This document shows, one piece after another, positions 51,968 through 60,367 of a stretch of 64,000 bases of DNA (position 1 is its first letter; every line of letters starts with the position of its first letter). This DNA is from Pseudomonas cichorii (lineage in GTDB: Bacteria > Pseudomonadota > Gammaproteobacteria > Pseudomonadales > Pseudomonadaceae). Location: positions 82,345 to 146,344 of the forward strand of contig NZ_BLVZ01000017.1 in NCBI RefSeq assembly GCF_015471405.1. The letters are read 5' to 3'. Below the pieces are notes generated by a model. The model did no database searches and had not been told where the DNA came from. It saw only the letters and a list, made by a program, of their open reading frames with translations. Both the position numbers and the translations under genes were made by a program.

Positions 51968-52465
51968 ATGGCTGATGACAACCTGAATACCGCAGCCGGC
52001 TGCCGATTCTCGCTCGGCACAAAGATGGCCGCTGCGACCGAAGCCGAATACGCGGCAGACACCTATATACAGGTCGGCGAGATCGAAGACCTGGGCGAGT
52101 TCGGCGATACATTCAGCTCTGTGACATTCACTTCGCTCAGTAATGGCCGGGTGCGCAAATACAAGGGCACTGCTGATGCGGGCGACATGACGCTGACTGT
52201 CGGCCTGGACAATGGCGACGCCGGTCAAAAGGCCGTCAAGACGGCGCACAAAGACCGCTCCAAGGGTAACTACAACATCAAGGTTACCCTCAACGATGGC
52301 GACCCCACGGCCCAGCCGGCAGTGCTGCCTACCACCTTCTACTTCAACGGCAAAATCATGAACAACACGGTTGCGCCAGGCGCTGCTGACAACGTCGTGC
52401 GCCGCAACATCACCATCGGCATCAACTCCGACATTCTCGAAATCGAAGCTGGCCCTGCGGCCTGA
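51968..52465 (+). CDS. Major tail (tube) protein
   Basis: 165 aa from the ATG at 51968, with GGAGG 7-12 nt upstream. FSLGTKMAAATEAEYAADTYIQVGEIEDLGEFGDTF and the following beta-rich sequence match lambda V/HK97-type tail tube proteins. It builds the flexible siphovirus tail. Confidence 0.87.
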   Translation: MADDNLNTAAGCRFSLGTKMAAATEAEYAADTYIQVGEIEDLGEFGDTFSSVTFTSLSNGRVRKYKGTADAGDMTLTVGLDNGDAGQKAVKTAHKDRSKGNYNIKVTLNDGDPTAQPAVLPTTFYFNGKIMNNTVAPGAADNVVRRNITIGINSDILEIEAGPAA

Positions 52466-52476
52466 CTGGGTGACAC

Positions 52477-52812
52477 ATGAGCAAGACGCTGCATGGAAAT
52501 ATCGATATTGAAATTGATGGTGTCATCTATCACCTGCGCCCAACCCTGGCGGCTGTTCGTGCTATCGAGGCCCGCTTCGGTGGGTTGCGCGGCGCTGCCA
52601 GTGCGTTGCATGCGGTAAGCGTCGATGGCGCGGCATTCATCATCGCGGCGGGTGCCAACCTGACCGAAAAGCAGACCGATGGTTTGCCAGAGGCGGTCTG
52701 GCAGAAGGGGGTGACGGAGCTTACTCCATTGCTCAACGAATACCTGGCCGCCCTGTACAACCCACGCGGGGGTGAACCGGGAAAGGAAATGGCGACGGAG
52801 TCAGCGCCGTAG
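52477..52812 (+). CDS. Tail assembly chaperone, zero-frame product (lambda G-like)
   Basis: 111 aa. YHLRPTLAAVRAIEARFGGL is the typical start of GTA/lambda G-type chaperones. Near its 3' end CCG GGA AAG contains the heptamer G-GGA-AAG (52779-52785), the same slippery sequence as in lambda G-T. A -1 shift there avoids the TAG at 52810 and gives the longer chaperone. Confidence 0.85.
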   Translation: MSKTLHGNIDIEIDGVIYHLRPTLAAVRAIEARFGGLRGAASALHAVSVDGAAFIIAAGANLTEKQTDGLPEAVWQKGVTELTPLLNEYLAALYNPRGGEPGKEMATESAP

Positions 52813-53048
52813 AGGCGGGGAGCTACGTTGACCGGCTTTATGCGGTGGCCACCGGCTGGCTTGGCTGGTCACCCGATGTCGCGTGGCATACCCCGCTCCC
52901 CGAACTGTTCCTAGCCATGGACGCAAAAATCGAGTGGGCGCGCATTACCAATCCTTTCAGCCAGCCCGTACAAACCCAGGCCAAACCCAAGCCTGCGACA
53001 GTCGCGCAGAAGCTGCGCATGGCGCTGACTGGGCGCGGTGAAAAATAA
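52477..53048 (+). CDS. Tail assembly chaperone, -1 frameshift product (G-T like)
   Basis: Reading shifts at GGGAAAG (52779-52785) into the -1 frame, which is open from there through AVEAGSYVDRLYAVATGWLG to the stop at 53046-53048. It adds about 87 residues ending in VAQKLRMALTGRGEK. A GTG at 52845 is the only independent start in the extension and lacks a good ribosome site, so frameshifting is the better explanation. The long form binds the tape measure protein during tail assembly. Confidence 0.85.
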
Positions 53049-53066
53049 TCAGTTGGAGGGCCCGCC

Positions 53067-56000
53067 GTGGCTGATACAGACGTACAGGGCATGCTTGTCA
53101 GGATCGAGGCCACGACAGCGCAGCTTCGTCAGGAGCTGGCTCGTTCGGAAAGTGCGGTGGCGAATACGGCCCAGAACATCGACCGCAGTCTTGGGGTTGT
53201 GGATAGTGCGTTCGACCGCCTCAACGTCAATGCCCGGGAAGCTGGGCATGAAGTCACGTCTGTATTCTCTGCAATCGGCGCTGCCAACCTTGCGGCGGTC
53301 GGCTCTGTAGCAGGCCTGGTCGCGCTGACAACAAGCACCATCGATTACGCAAAAGAGGTGAAGAACCTTTCGGCGCTATCGAACACCACGGTTGAAGACT
53401 TTCAGCGCTGGGCGTACGGAGCCAAGAGTGTCGGTGTCGAGCAGGACAAGCTCGGCGACATCCTGAAAGATACAAACGACCGGGTCGGTGAATTCCTGCA
53501 GCGTGGAGGCGGGGAGATGGCCGATTTCTTTAAGGAGATCGCCCCCCGGATCGGCGTCACTGCGAGCGCATTTGCGAACTTGTCAGGCCCGCAGGCCCTG
53601 CAGCTCTACTACAGCTCGCTTGAAAAGGCCGGGCTCAACCAACAGCAAATGACGACTTACATGGAGTCGGTTGCTGATGAGGCCACTGCCCTGATACCCC
53701 TGCTGCGTGATAACGGCAAAGGCTTCAAGGAGCTGGGCGACCAGGCAGAGCGTGCGGGCGGAGTCATTTCCGAATTCAATATCGTGCGTCTCGTTGAAGC
53801 CGGGAAAGCTATTTCGGCGATGAAGGACACGTTCGCTGGTGCTGCAAACCAACTGACGATCGGCCTCCTGCCTGGAATCGAAAGTGTCACCAAGAGCTTT
53901 CAGGAGTTGCGTGATAACGGCGGCGCACAGCGCCTTGGCGAAACCATCGGCTTTCTCGTCGAGAACATCGATGTGCTTGTCGCGGCGCTGGGCGGAAAGA
54001 TGGCTGCCGCTTTCGCCAAGTTCGCGATTGATGCGGTTACGTCGGCGGGCGCGGCGACCAAGGCGATGGTCACCAACATCGCGACAACGAAAGCGTCAGC
54101 AATTGCAAAGGCCGAGGAAACGGCGGCATCGGCTGCAGCGGCATCGGCAAAGCTGCGCGAGTCTGTCGCCGCTTACTCTGCCGCCCAGGCCGTGCAACTG
54201 GAGACTGCGACCCGCGTGGCAAGCCTGCAGGCCGCTCAGCAGACCCTGGCATATCAGGCCCGGCTGGCGGTTGGTACTGCCGAAGAGGCTCGCTACACCG
54301 CTGCGCTGGCCGCCATTGAGCGTGATTTGGCTGTTGCCAAGGCTGCCGCTGCCGCCGCCACTCAGCGGCTGACTGTTGCAACTACGGCGTCCACGGCGGC
54401 CATGGCTCGCGATACTGCCGCCACAACGGCAAACGCAGCGGCGCAGGCCCAGGCCGCTGCCGCCAAGAACGTGCTTGCCCGTGCGGGTGCGTCGCTGCTC
54501 TCGATCCTTGGCGGTCCGGCAGGCATCGCGGCGCTGGCGGTCGGCGTGGGTGTGGCTTTCCTGGCTATGGGCTCAAACGCCCAAACTGCACGCACGGACG
54601 TGAACGACCTAAAGCGCTCCGTGGAGGAAGTGCGCAAAGAGTTCGCCCAGCTCACCCGTGACCAGCAGCAGGGCGCGCTGGTGCGCGTTACCGAGCAGCA
54701 GCGCGATTCGGCGCAAAAGGCGACTGAAGCCTACGATGCGTTGCGCACATCGGCGCAGCGGGCTCTCGTTGGACCCCGATCAAGCGAGGCGGGAGCAAAG
54801 CAGTTTGCAGCTCTGACGAGCGCTATGGATCAGGCTCGGGCTGCTGGCCAGCCTCTGTCTGACACGATCCTGAAGGTGGGCCAGCAGCTCGGAATCCCGC
54901 AAAAAACGCTCGATGGATGGGTCAAGCAATCCGAAACCGTCAGCAGCCTTGATGTCGAGACAGGGCTGCTATCTGCCCGGCAGGCGCTGTACAGCAAGCA
55001 ACTGGATGACAGCACCAAAAGCACCAAGGGTAAGACCGATGCTGATATAGCAGCGGATAACGCTGGCAAGAACTTTCAGCAGACCCTCGAAAAGCAACTG
55101 CACACGCTGAAGGACAAGACAAAGCTCGAGGAAGCTGATCGCTTCATCACTGAAAACAAGATCGATCCGCAGAGCGCCTTGGCGAAGCAGATTCGGGAAA
55201 CGGCCAAGGCGTATGACGCGCAGAAGGATGCCGACAAGGCTGCGACTGATGCCGCCCAGAAAAACAAATCGGCTCAGAGCAAGCTTGAGCAGCAGCTCAA
55301 GACCGCAGGTGATGCTTACACCAAGCTCAAGGAGAAATTCGATCCTGTCAGCGCGGCAGCGGATGAGCAGAAGCAAAAGACCGATGAGCTGAACCTGCTC
55401 TACAAGTCCGGCAAGATTTCCACTGAAGAGTACGGCAAGGGACTCCAGTGGTTGAAGTTGCAGTACGAGCAGACGGTCGCGTCCTCCTCGGGGCTGGCAG
55501 AAGCCATGAAGTACGAGGCCGATCTGCAGCGGCAACTGGCGGTTTCAAGCGCCTCTTATGATCAGATGGCTGCAGCGGTGGGTATGGGAGACAAGCAGGC
55601 GGATCGTGCGCAAGCGCGCCTGGCGCTGGAGCAGGATACCAACAACAAGATCCTGGCCCTGCGCACCCAGTTGGCGACAGCCACAACGGAAAGGCAGCGC
55701 CAGGCGCTGGAGACGCAAATCCAGCTGACCCAGCAATACGGCGTCCGTCAGCTTGATGCCATGCAGCAAGGGTACGAAAAGCTTGATGAGGCGCAAGCCG
55801 ACTGGAAGAACGGCGCAAAGTCTGCGTTCCAGGATTATCTCGATTCGGCAAAGGACGTCGCCGGCCAGACAAAAACCTTTTTCACCGGCGCTTTCAGCTC
55901 GATGGAAGACTCTGTCGTGAGCTTCGCAGAAACAGGCAAGTTCTCGTTCGCCGATTTCACAAAGTCGATCATTGCTGACATGGGGCGCATTGCTGCTCGC

Positions 56001-56561
56001 AAGGCATCCTCGGCGCTGCTGGAGATGCTGTTCAATGCCGGCATGAGCTACTTCAGCTCCGGTTCCGGGAACGGGCTGGCGTCAGGATCGGCGGGCGCTA
56101 CATCGTCGAACCTCGGCGCGTCGTCGGCAGGCTACTCATCCACATACTTTCCTCAGGCGCTGGGCGGTGCCTGGTCGAATGGCGTGCAGATGTTCGCCAA
56201 TGGTGGAGCCTTTGAGACCAACAGCATATTGACCATGCCAACGCCATTCAGCTTTGGCACCGGAGATATGGGGATTGCGGGCGAGGCTGGGCCGGAGGCA
56301 ATCATGCCGCTTGCTCGTGGCGCGGATGGTTCTCTGGGTGTGCAGGTGGTAGGCGGAACCCCAGGTGGCAGCACGGTTGTACAGCTCAGCGCGCCCATGC
56401 ATATCACCGTTCAGGACCGCAGTTCCGAAGGGATGGAACTCGACAGCGCGGCCCTGCAGCAGAACATGCAGCGGCAAATGCTCGGCGTTGCAGAAAAGGC
56501 TATTGCCGATTCGTGGCGTGCCGGTGGCACAAGTTATCGAAACAGTACCGGGAGGCGCTGA
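53067..56561 (+). CDS. Tail tape measure protein
   Basis: 1164 aa; GTG start with GGAGG upstream. A coiled N-terminus, hydrophobic segment SLLSILGGPAGIAALAVGVG near 475, very Ala-rich helices (330-470), a long charged coiled coil (520-850), and a C-terminal AGEAGPEAIMPLARG motif typical of phage tape measure proteins. Its length sets tail length, here about 170 nm if the usual 0.15 nm per residue holds. It shares one base with the next start. Confidence 0.92.
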   Translation: MADTDVQGMLVRIEATTAQLRQELARSESAVANTAQNIDRSLGVVDSAFDRLNVNAREAGHEVTSVFSAIGAANLAAVGSVAGLVALTTSTIDYAKEVKNLSALSNTTVEDFQRWAYGAKSVGVEQDKLGDILKDTNDRVGEFLQRGGGEMADFFKEIAPRIGVTASAFANLSGPQALQLYYSSLEKAGLNQQQMTTYMESVADEATALIPLLRDNGKGFKELGDQAERAGGVISEFNIVRLVEAGKAISAMKDTFAGAANQLTIGLLPGIESVTKSFQELRDNGGAQRLGETIGFLVENIDVLVAALGGKMAAAFAKFAIDAVTSAGAATKAMVTNIATTKASAIAKAEETAASAAAASAKLRESVAAYSAAQAVQLETATRVASLQAAQQTLAYQARLAVGTAEEARYTAALAAIERDLAVAKAAAAAATQRLTVATTASTAAMARDTAATTANAAAQAQAAAAKNVLARAGASLLSILGGPAGIAALAVGVGVAFLAMGSNAQTARTDVNDLKRSVEEVRKEFAQLTRDQQQGALVRVTEQQRDSAQKATEAYDALRTSAQRALVGPRSSEAGAKQFAALTSAMDQARAAGQPLSDTILKVGQQLGIPQKTLDGWVKQSETVSSLDVETGLLSARQALYSKQLDDSTKSTKGKTDADIAADNAGKNFQQTLEKQLHTLKDKTKLEEADRFITENKIDPQSALAKQIRETAKAYDAQKDADKAATDAAQKNKSAQSKLEQQLKTAGDAYTKLKEKFDPVSAAADEQKQKTDELNLLYKSGKISTEEYGKGLQWLKLQYEQTVASSSGLAEAMKYEADLQRQLAVSSASYDQMAAAVGMGDKQADRAQARLALEQDTNNKILALRTQLATATTERQRQALETQIQLTQQYGVRQLDAMQQGYEKLDEAQADWKNGAKSAFQDYLDSAKDVAGQTKTFFTGAFSSMEDSVVSFAETGKFSFADFTKSIIADMGRIAARKASSALLEMLFNAGMSYFSSGSGNGLASGSAGATSSNLGASSAGYSSTYFPQALGGAWSNGVQMFANGGAFETNSILTMPTPFSFGTGDMGIAGEAGPEAIMPLARGADGSLGVQVVGGTPGGSTVVQLSAPMHITVQDRSSEGMELDSAALQQNMQRQMLGVAEKAIADSWRAGGTSYRNSTGRR

Positions 56562-56899
56562 TGGCCTTAGAAACATTCGCGTGGATTCCCGACGACGAGG
56601 CCAGTTGCGACAGCACGATGCGGACACGGAAGTCCCAGTTCGGCGATGGGTATGTCCAGGTTACGAGCGATGGTTTGAATGCGGAGAGTGAGTCATGGTC
56701 GTTGTCGTTTGGTGGCCTGGCGAGTGAGATCTTGCCGATCCTTGAATTCATTCGAGCCCATCGCGGTGCCAGGTCATTCCTGTGGACCACGCCGGACGGC
56801 GTTCTCGGGCTTTATCGCTGTGAGACGTACCGGCAGCAGCGCAAGCCTGCCGATATCGTTTCGCTCACTGCAACATTTGAAAGGGCGTACCACCCATGA
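56561..56899 (+). CDS. Minor tail protein M-like
   Basis: 112 aa. ETFAWIPDDEASCDSTMRTRKSQFGDGYVQV and FIRAHRGARSFLWTTP are conserved in lambda M/phage_min_tail proteins. It caps or initiates the tail tip. Overlaps neighbours by 1 and 4 bp. Confidence 0.88.
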   Translation: MALETFAWIPDDEASCDSTMRTRKSQFGDGYVQVTSDGLNAESESWSLSFGGLASEILPILEFIRAHRGARSFLWTTPDGVLGLYRCETYRQQRKPADIVSLTATFERAYHP

Positions 56900-57645
56900 G
56901 TCTGATCACACAGCTTCAGAAGCTTGAGCCGGGAGCCGAGATCCTGCTGTTTGAATTGGATGGCTCGGACTTCGGTGCGGATGTGCTGCGCTTCCATGGG
57001 CACGCCATACCGCACACTCCCGAAGAACTGGCTGCGGCTGGCGCGAATGCCGATCAGTTACCCGCAAAGTCGATTTGGTGGCAGGGCAACGAGTACAGCG
57101 CCTGGCCTCTTGAAATCAAGGGCATTGAGGCCAATTCGGATGGTACTGCGGTTCGTCCGAAACTGGCCGTGGGTAACGTCAACGGACGGATCACAGCCCT
57201 GTGTCTGGCATTCGATAATTTGCTCGAGTTCAAGCTGACGATGCGTCACACCCTCGCTCAGTACCTTGATGCCGCAAACTTCCCGAGCGGAAACCCCGAG
57301 GCCGATCCGACAGAGGAAGAGATCGAGGTTTGGTATATCGATCAGAAAACTCAGGAGAATGGCGTCACGGTAACGTGGGAGCTGGCCAGCCCCGGCGATG
57401 TCGGCGGAGAAGTCATTGGTCGGCAGATGACTCAGCTCTGCCACTGGGCCATGACCAATGGCTACCGGGGGCCGAACTGCGGTTATACCGGGCCATACTT
57501 CGATTTCGATGGAAACCCCACGGATGACCCGGAAAAAGACGAGTGCAATGGCTGTCTCGATTCTGGCTGCGTTGTGCGCCACGGCCAGGGTAACGAAAAC
57601 CCCTTCGGTGGTTTTCCTGCAATATCCCTGATTGCCCGGAGCTAA
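56896..57645 (+). CDS. Minor tail protein L-like
   Basis: 249 aa. QLQKLEPGAEILLFELDGS opens it. The C-terminus holds the cysteines of lambda L (CHWAMTNGYRGPNCGYTG, then CNGCLDSGCVVRHG), which bind an iron-sulfur cluster in that family. Tail tip component. Confidence 0.9.
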   Translation: MSLITQLQKLEPGAEILLFELDGSDFGADVLRFHGHAIPHTPEELAAAGANADQLPAKSIWWQGNEYSAWPLEIKGIEANSDGTAVRPKLAVGNVNGRITALCLAFDNLLEFKLTMRHTLAQYLDAANFPSGNPEADPTEEEIEVWYIDQKTQENGVTVTWELASPGDVGGEVIGRQMTQLCHWAMTNGYRGPNCGYTGPYFDFDGNPTDDPEKDECNGCLDSGCVVRHGQGNENPFGGFPAISLIARS

Positions 57646-57647
57646 TC

Positions 57648-58460
57648 ATGCTGAAACACATCCTCGCCGCCGTGCAAGCGCACGCTGCGGCTGAGTACCC
57701 GCGTGAGTGTTGCGGGCTGATCGTGGCCGTAGGCCGAAAGCAACAGTACATCGCCTGCGAGAACACTGCTGCTGATCCCGGCGAAGAGTTTCGTATCTCG
57801 CCTGAGCAGTATGCTGATGCGGAAGATCTTGGCGAGGTCATCGGTATTGTGCATTCGCACCCGGATGCTACGAGCAGACCCTCGGCGCGTGACCTGGCCA
57901 TGTGTGAGGCAACCGAATTGCCATGGCACATCCTGTCGTGGCCGGAAGGCGACTTGCGAACCATCGTGCCAACCGGCAGTACACCGCTGCTCAAGCGGCC
58001 ATTCGTTCATGGGGCGTGGGATTGCTGGCAAGTCTGCGCAGACTGGTATCAGCGCGAGTGGGGGCTGGAGTTCCCTGCATACGCTCGGCAGGACGGGTGG
58101 TGGGAAAAGGCGGACGGGGAAAGCCTGTACGAGCAGGCCTACGAGGGTGCAGGCTTCTACCAGGTAAGCCAGCCCCAGCGTGGCGACATGATCGTGATGT
58201 CTGTTGGGCGCACAGCTCATCCCAATCACGCAGGCATATATCTCGGGGCCGATCCGAAACTGCCCGGCGAAGAGTCGGGCGCATTCGGCCCCGGCCCATT
58301 CCTGCTGCACCACCTTTATGGCCGGCCGTCAGAGATCATCGTCTACGGCGGACCCTGGCATGTTCGAGCACGCCTGATCCTCAGGCACAAAGATGCACAA
58401 CCTCCCAGGCTGGTTGCTGGCATTCCATCCACGCTGGATGGGTGGACAGGTATAAGCTAG
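57648..58460 (+). CDS. Tail tip protein K-like: JAMM peptidase plus NlpC/P60
   Basis: 270 aa. Residues 1-115 are a JAB/MPN domain with the zinc motif complete: Glu in YPRECCG and HSHPDATSRPSARD. Residues 125-265 are NlpC/P60-like: Cys in WDCWQVC and His in HPNHAGIY. As lambda K, it helps tip assembly and cell wall entry. Confidence 0.9.
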   Translation: MLKHILAAVQAHAAAEYPRECCGLIVAVGRKQQYIACENTAADPGEEFRISPEQYADAEDLGEVIGIVHSHPDATSRPSARDLAMCEATELPWHILSWPEGDLRTIVPTGSTPLLKRPFVHGAWDCWQVCADWYQREWGLEFPAYARQDGWWEKADGESLYEQAYEGAGFYQVSQPQRGDMIVMSVGRTAHPNHAGIYLGADPKLPGEESGAFGPGPFLLHHLYGRPSEIIVYGGPWHVRARLILRHKDAQPPRLVAGIPSTLDGWTGIS

Positions 58461-58490
58461 AGTCTGTTTTTTTCAGCGGAGCTTTGAGGG

Positions 58491-58790
58491 ATGACAGTTT
58501 CAAGCGTAAGGGCATCAATGCAGCATGGAGTCGGCTTCGAGATACTTGAAACACGCTATATGGATAAAACCCTTCGGGTGTCTGTAGCCAAGAGTGCTAA
58601 TGATCTAGATACCAAGAAAGTAGAGGGGGATGCTCAGGTTCATATGACCCTGATCGAAAAGAACAAAGCTGTAGAGAAGGGAGTTAAAGAAGTCTTTGAT
58701 GCTGCTAAAAGTGGTGATTCTGTTGTTATTCTTTGTCGAAGCGAATCTATTTATAAAACCGTTTTGAAACAGATTGGTTTTGGTGAGTAA
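58491..58790 (+). CDS. Moron candidate, 99 aa, unknown
   Basis: Starts after GAGGG. Soluble, with KSANDLDTKKVEGDAQVHMTLIEKNKAVEKGVKEVF. Clearly more AT-rich codon use than the flanking tail genes. No family recognised. It sits between K and I, where lambda has nothing comparable, and forms a pair with the lipoprotein gene before a terminator. Confidence 0.6.
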   Translation: MTVSSVRASMQHGVGFEILETRYMDKTLRVSVAKSANDLDTKKVEGDAQVHMTLIEKNKAVEKGVKEVFDAAKSGDSVVILCRSESIYKTVLKQIGFGE

Positions 58791-58835
58791 CAGGCATCAA
58801 TTAAATTGTATGCTTCGAGGTTTTAGGGGGGCAAT

Positions 58836-59180
58836 ATGAGGTTTTTTATTGGCGCGCTTGCTGTTGCGTTGTTGGCAGGGTGTGTGTCTCCCAGTGATTT
58901 GAAGGGAAATACACCATCCATAACGGCGAACACAAAAAAGCCTCCCAAAGCTTACGCGCTCTGCGTATTCCCCAAGTGGCAAGATGCTCGCTCTGAAGCG
59001 GTTCTTTCGGAAACCGTAGATGGCTATCGTTTGGTTGTTGGCGCTATGAAACTAACCGACGAGTTGCTCGAAGTGAAACAGACCCCAACAGGTAGTTCGG
59101 TCACCTTTTACCAGCGAGTTGCTTGGATGCCGGGGGTTGGAAGATCAGCAATCGAGGACGCGGTGAAGTCTTGCCTGTGA
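58836..59180 (+). CDS. Lipoprotein moron
   Basis: 114 aa. MRFFIGALAVALLAGC is a complete lipoprotein signal with lipobox (Cys 16). The mature part is about 98 residues with Cys near the end and mixed beta content. Probably expressed in the lysogen and sent to the outer membrane; phage lipoproteins such as T5 Llp and Cor proteins block receptors against superinfection. That role is inferred from type and place only. A terminator follows within 20 bp. Confidence 0.7.
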   Translation: MRFFIGALAVALLAGCVSPSDLKGNTPSITANTKKPPKAYALCVFPKWQDARSEAVLSETVDGYRLVVGAMKLTDELLEVKQTPTGSSVTFYQRVAWMPGVGRSAIEDAVKSCL

Positions 59181-59197
59181 TCAAAAAAGTTTCTAAT

Positions 59198-59220
59198 AGC
59201 CGCCTTCGGGCGGTTTTTTT
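59198..59220 (+). terminator. Rho-independent terminator after the lipoprotein gene
   Basis: AGCCGCC-TTCG-GGCGGTT followed by T6. Ends just before the tail gene I. Confidence 0.9.
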
Positions 59221-59235
59221 ATGTATGGAGAAAAT

Positions 59236-59829
59236 ATGTCTACAGCCATCAGCTACTCGCCCATGACAGTAATCAAGTTATCTGGTCCGCTGGCCAAAAT
59301 ATTCGGTCGGGTGCATCGACGTAACTTGGACAGTGGGACAGTGAGCGAGGTTTTTTCCGCATTGAAGGCAACGCTCCCAGGTTTTTCTGAGGAGATCAAG
59401 CGCCTGGATCGTGCAGGCATGCGGTTTGCGATCTTCAGAAATGGAAAGAATGTTGATCAAGGAGAGTTTGGCCGAAGTGGCACGAAAGAGGTGCGGATAG
59501 TTCCAGTGATTTCTGGAAGCAAGCGCGCTGGGATTCTTCAAACAATTATCGGAGCTGTTATTTTCGTTGCATCATCTTTCGTTCCTGGTATGCAGGGCTG
59601 GGGGCATTCGCTTGGCGCGTCGCTGGCCATCGGCGGCGTCATCCAAATGCTCAGCCCGCAGGCGGGCGGCCTTTCCCAAAGCGCAGCACCTGAGAACTTG
59701 CCGTCATATGCCTTCGGCAGTGCCCAAAACACAACCGCTGCCGGTAACCCAGTTCCGATCTGCATCGGTAAGCGCCGCTGGGGAGGTGCGATCATCTCGG
59801 CTTCTATCTACGCAGAGGACAAAATGTGA
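59236..59829 (+). CDS. Tail assembly protein I-like
   Basis: 197 aa from the ATG at 59236 (GGAG upstream; ATG at 59221 also in frame). VIKLSGPLAKIFGRVHRRNLDSGTVSEVFSALKATLPGF is the beta-grasp start of lambda I. A hydrophobic part (ILQTIIGAVIFVASSFV) and a C-terminal segment AAGNPVPICIGKRRWGGAIISASI follow. Needed for tail tip assembly. Confidence 0.88.
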   Translation: MSTAISYSPMTVIKLSGPLAKIFGRVHRRNLDSGTVSEVFSALKATLPGFSEEIKRLDRAGMRFAIFRNGKNVDQGEFGRSGTKEVRIVPVISGSKRAGILQTIIGAVIFVASSFVPGMQGWGHSLGASLAIGGVIQMLSPQAGGLSQSAAPENLPSYAFGSAQNTTAAGNPVPICIGKRRWGGAIISASIYAEDKM

Positions 59830-59847
59830 TAGTTTTCCGAGGAAATA

Positions 59848-60312
59848 GTGCATGGAGCGATCTCGATGGGTACTATCGGCGTAGTGGAAACAGTATCTGA
59901 AACCCTTCTGGATACTGTAAAAGAAAGCTATCAATTTAATTATAATGGGTCAGAGTATAAGGAAGATGACCCTTTGGGCTTTCGTTATATTCTCTTCAGG
60001 GTTGGTAGCTCAAATCGGGTTCTGGCTAAGATAAACAAAATAACGATTGATCTGGATCATCCTGGCAAAGCAGTATTTTGTTTTTCAGAGCTTCTAAAAG
60101 CATCATACATTGATACCGTTAATAACGATATTACTCGGCTGAATGAGCATAACGCCCAGGCGCTCAAGGAATTGTTCGAGAAAGACGGTGCGATCATCAA
60201 TCGGCCTCCTGAAAAGATACCTCATAAGCTTAGTTTGTCATCAGCACTTGACCTGCTGTCAGAAACTTATGGAATCAGCCGGGAAAGTATAAAAATCACT
60301 ATCAGCGGATAG
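59848..60312 (+). CDS. Moron candidate, 154 aa, unknown
   Basis: GTG at 59848 with GAGG upstream, or ATG at 59866 with GGAG; both are plausible. AT-rich, soluble protein: SYQFNYNGSEYKEDDPLGFRYILFRV, then helical, ending SRESIKITISG. No family recognised. Located between I and J and followed by a strong terminator, like a self-contained moron. Confidence 0.6.
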   Translation: MHGAISMGTIGVVETVSETLLDTVKESYQFNYNGSEYKEDDPLGFRYILFRVGSSNRVLAKINKITIDLDHPGKAVFCFSELLKASYIDTVNNDITRLNEHNAQALKELFEKDGAIINRPPEKIPHKLSLSSALDLLSETYGISRESIKITISG

Positions 60313-60328
60313 TTATTTCTTTAAGCGA

Positions 60329-60350
60329 AACCGCCTCCGGGCGGTTTTTT
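60329..60350 (+). terminator. Rho-independent terminator after the I-J moron
   Basis: AACCGCC-TCCG-GGCGGTT followed by T4. Ends 18 bp before the ATG of the J gene. Confidence 0.9.
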
Positions 60351-60367
60351 ATTGCCTGGAGGAAAGC

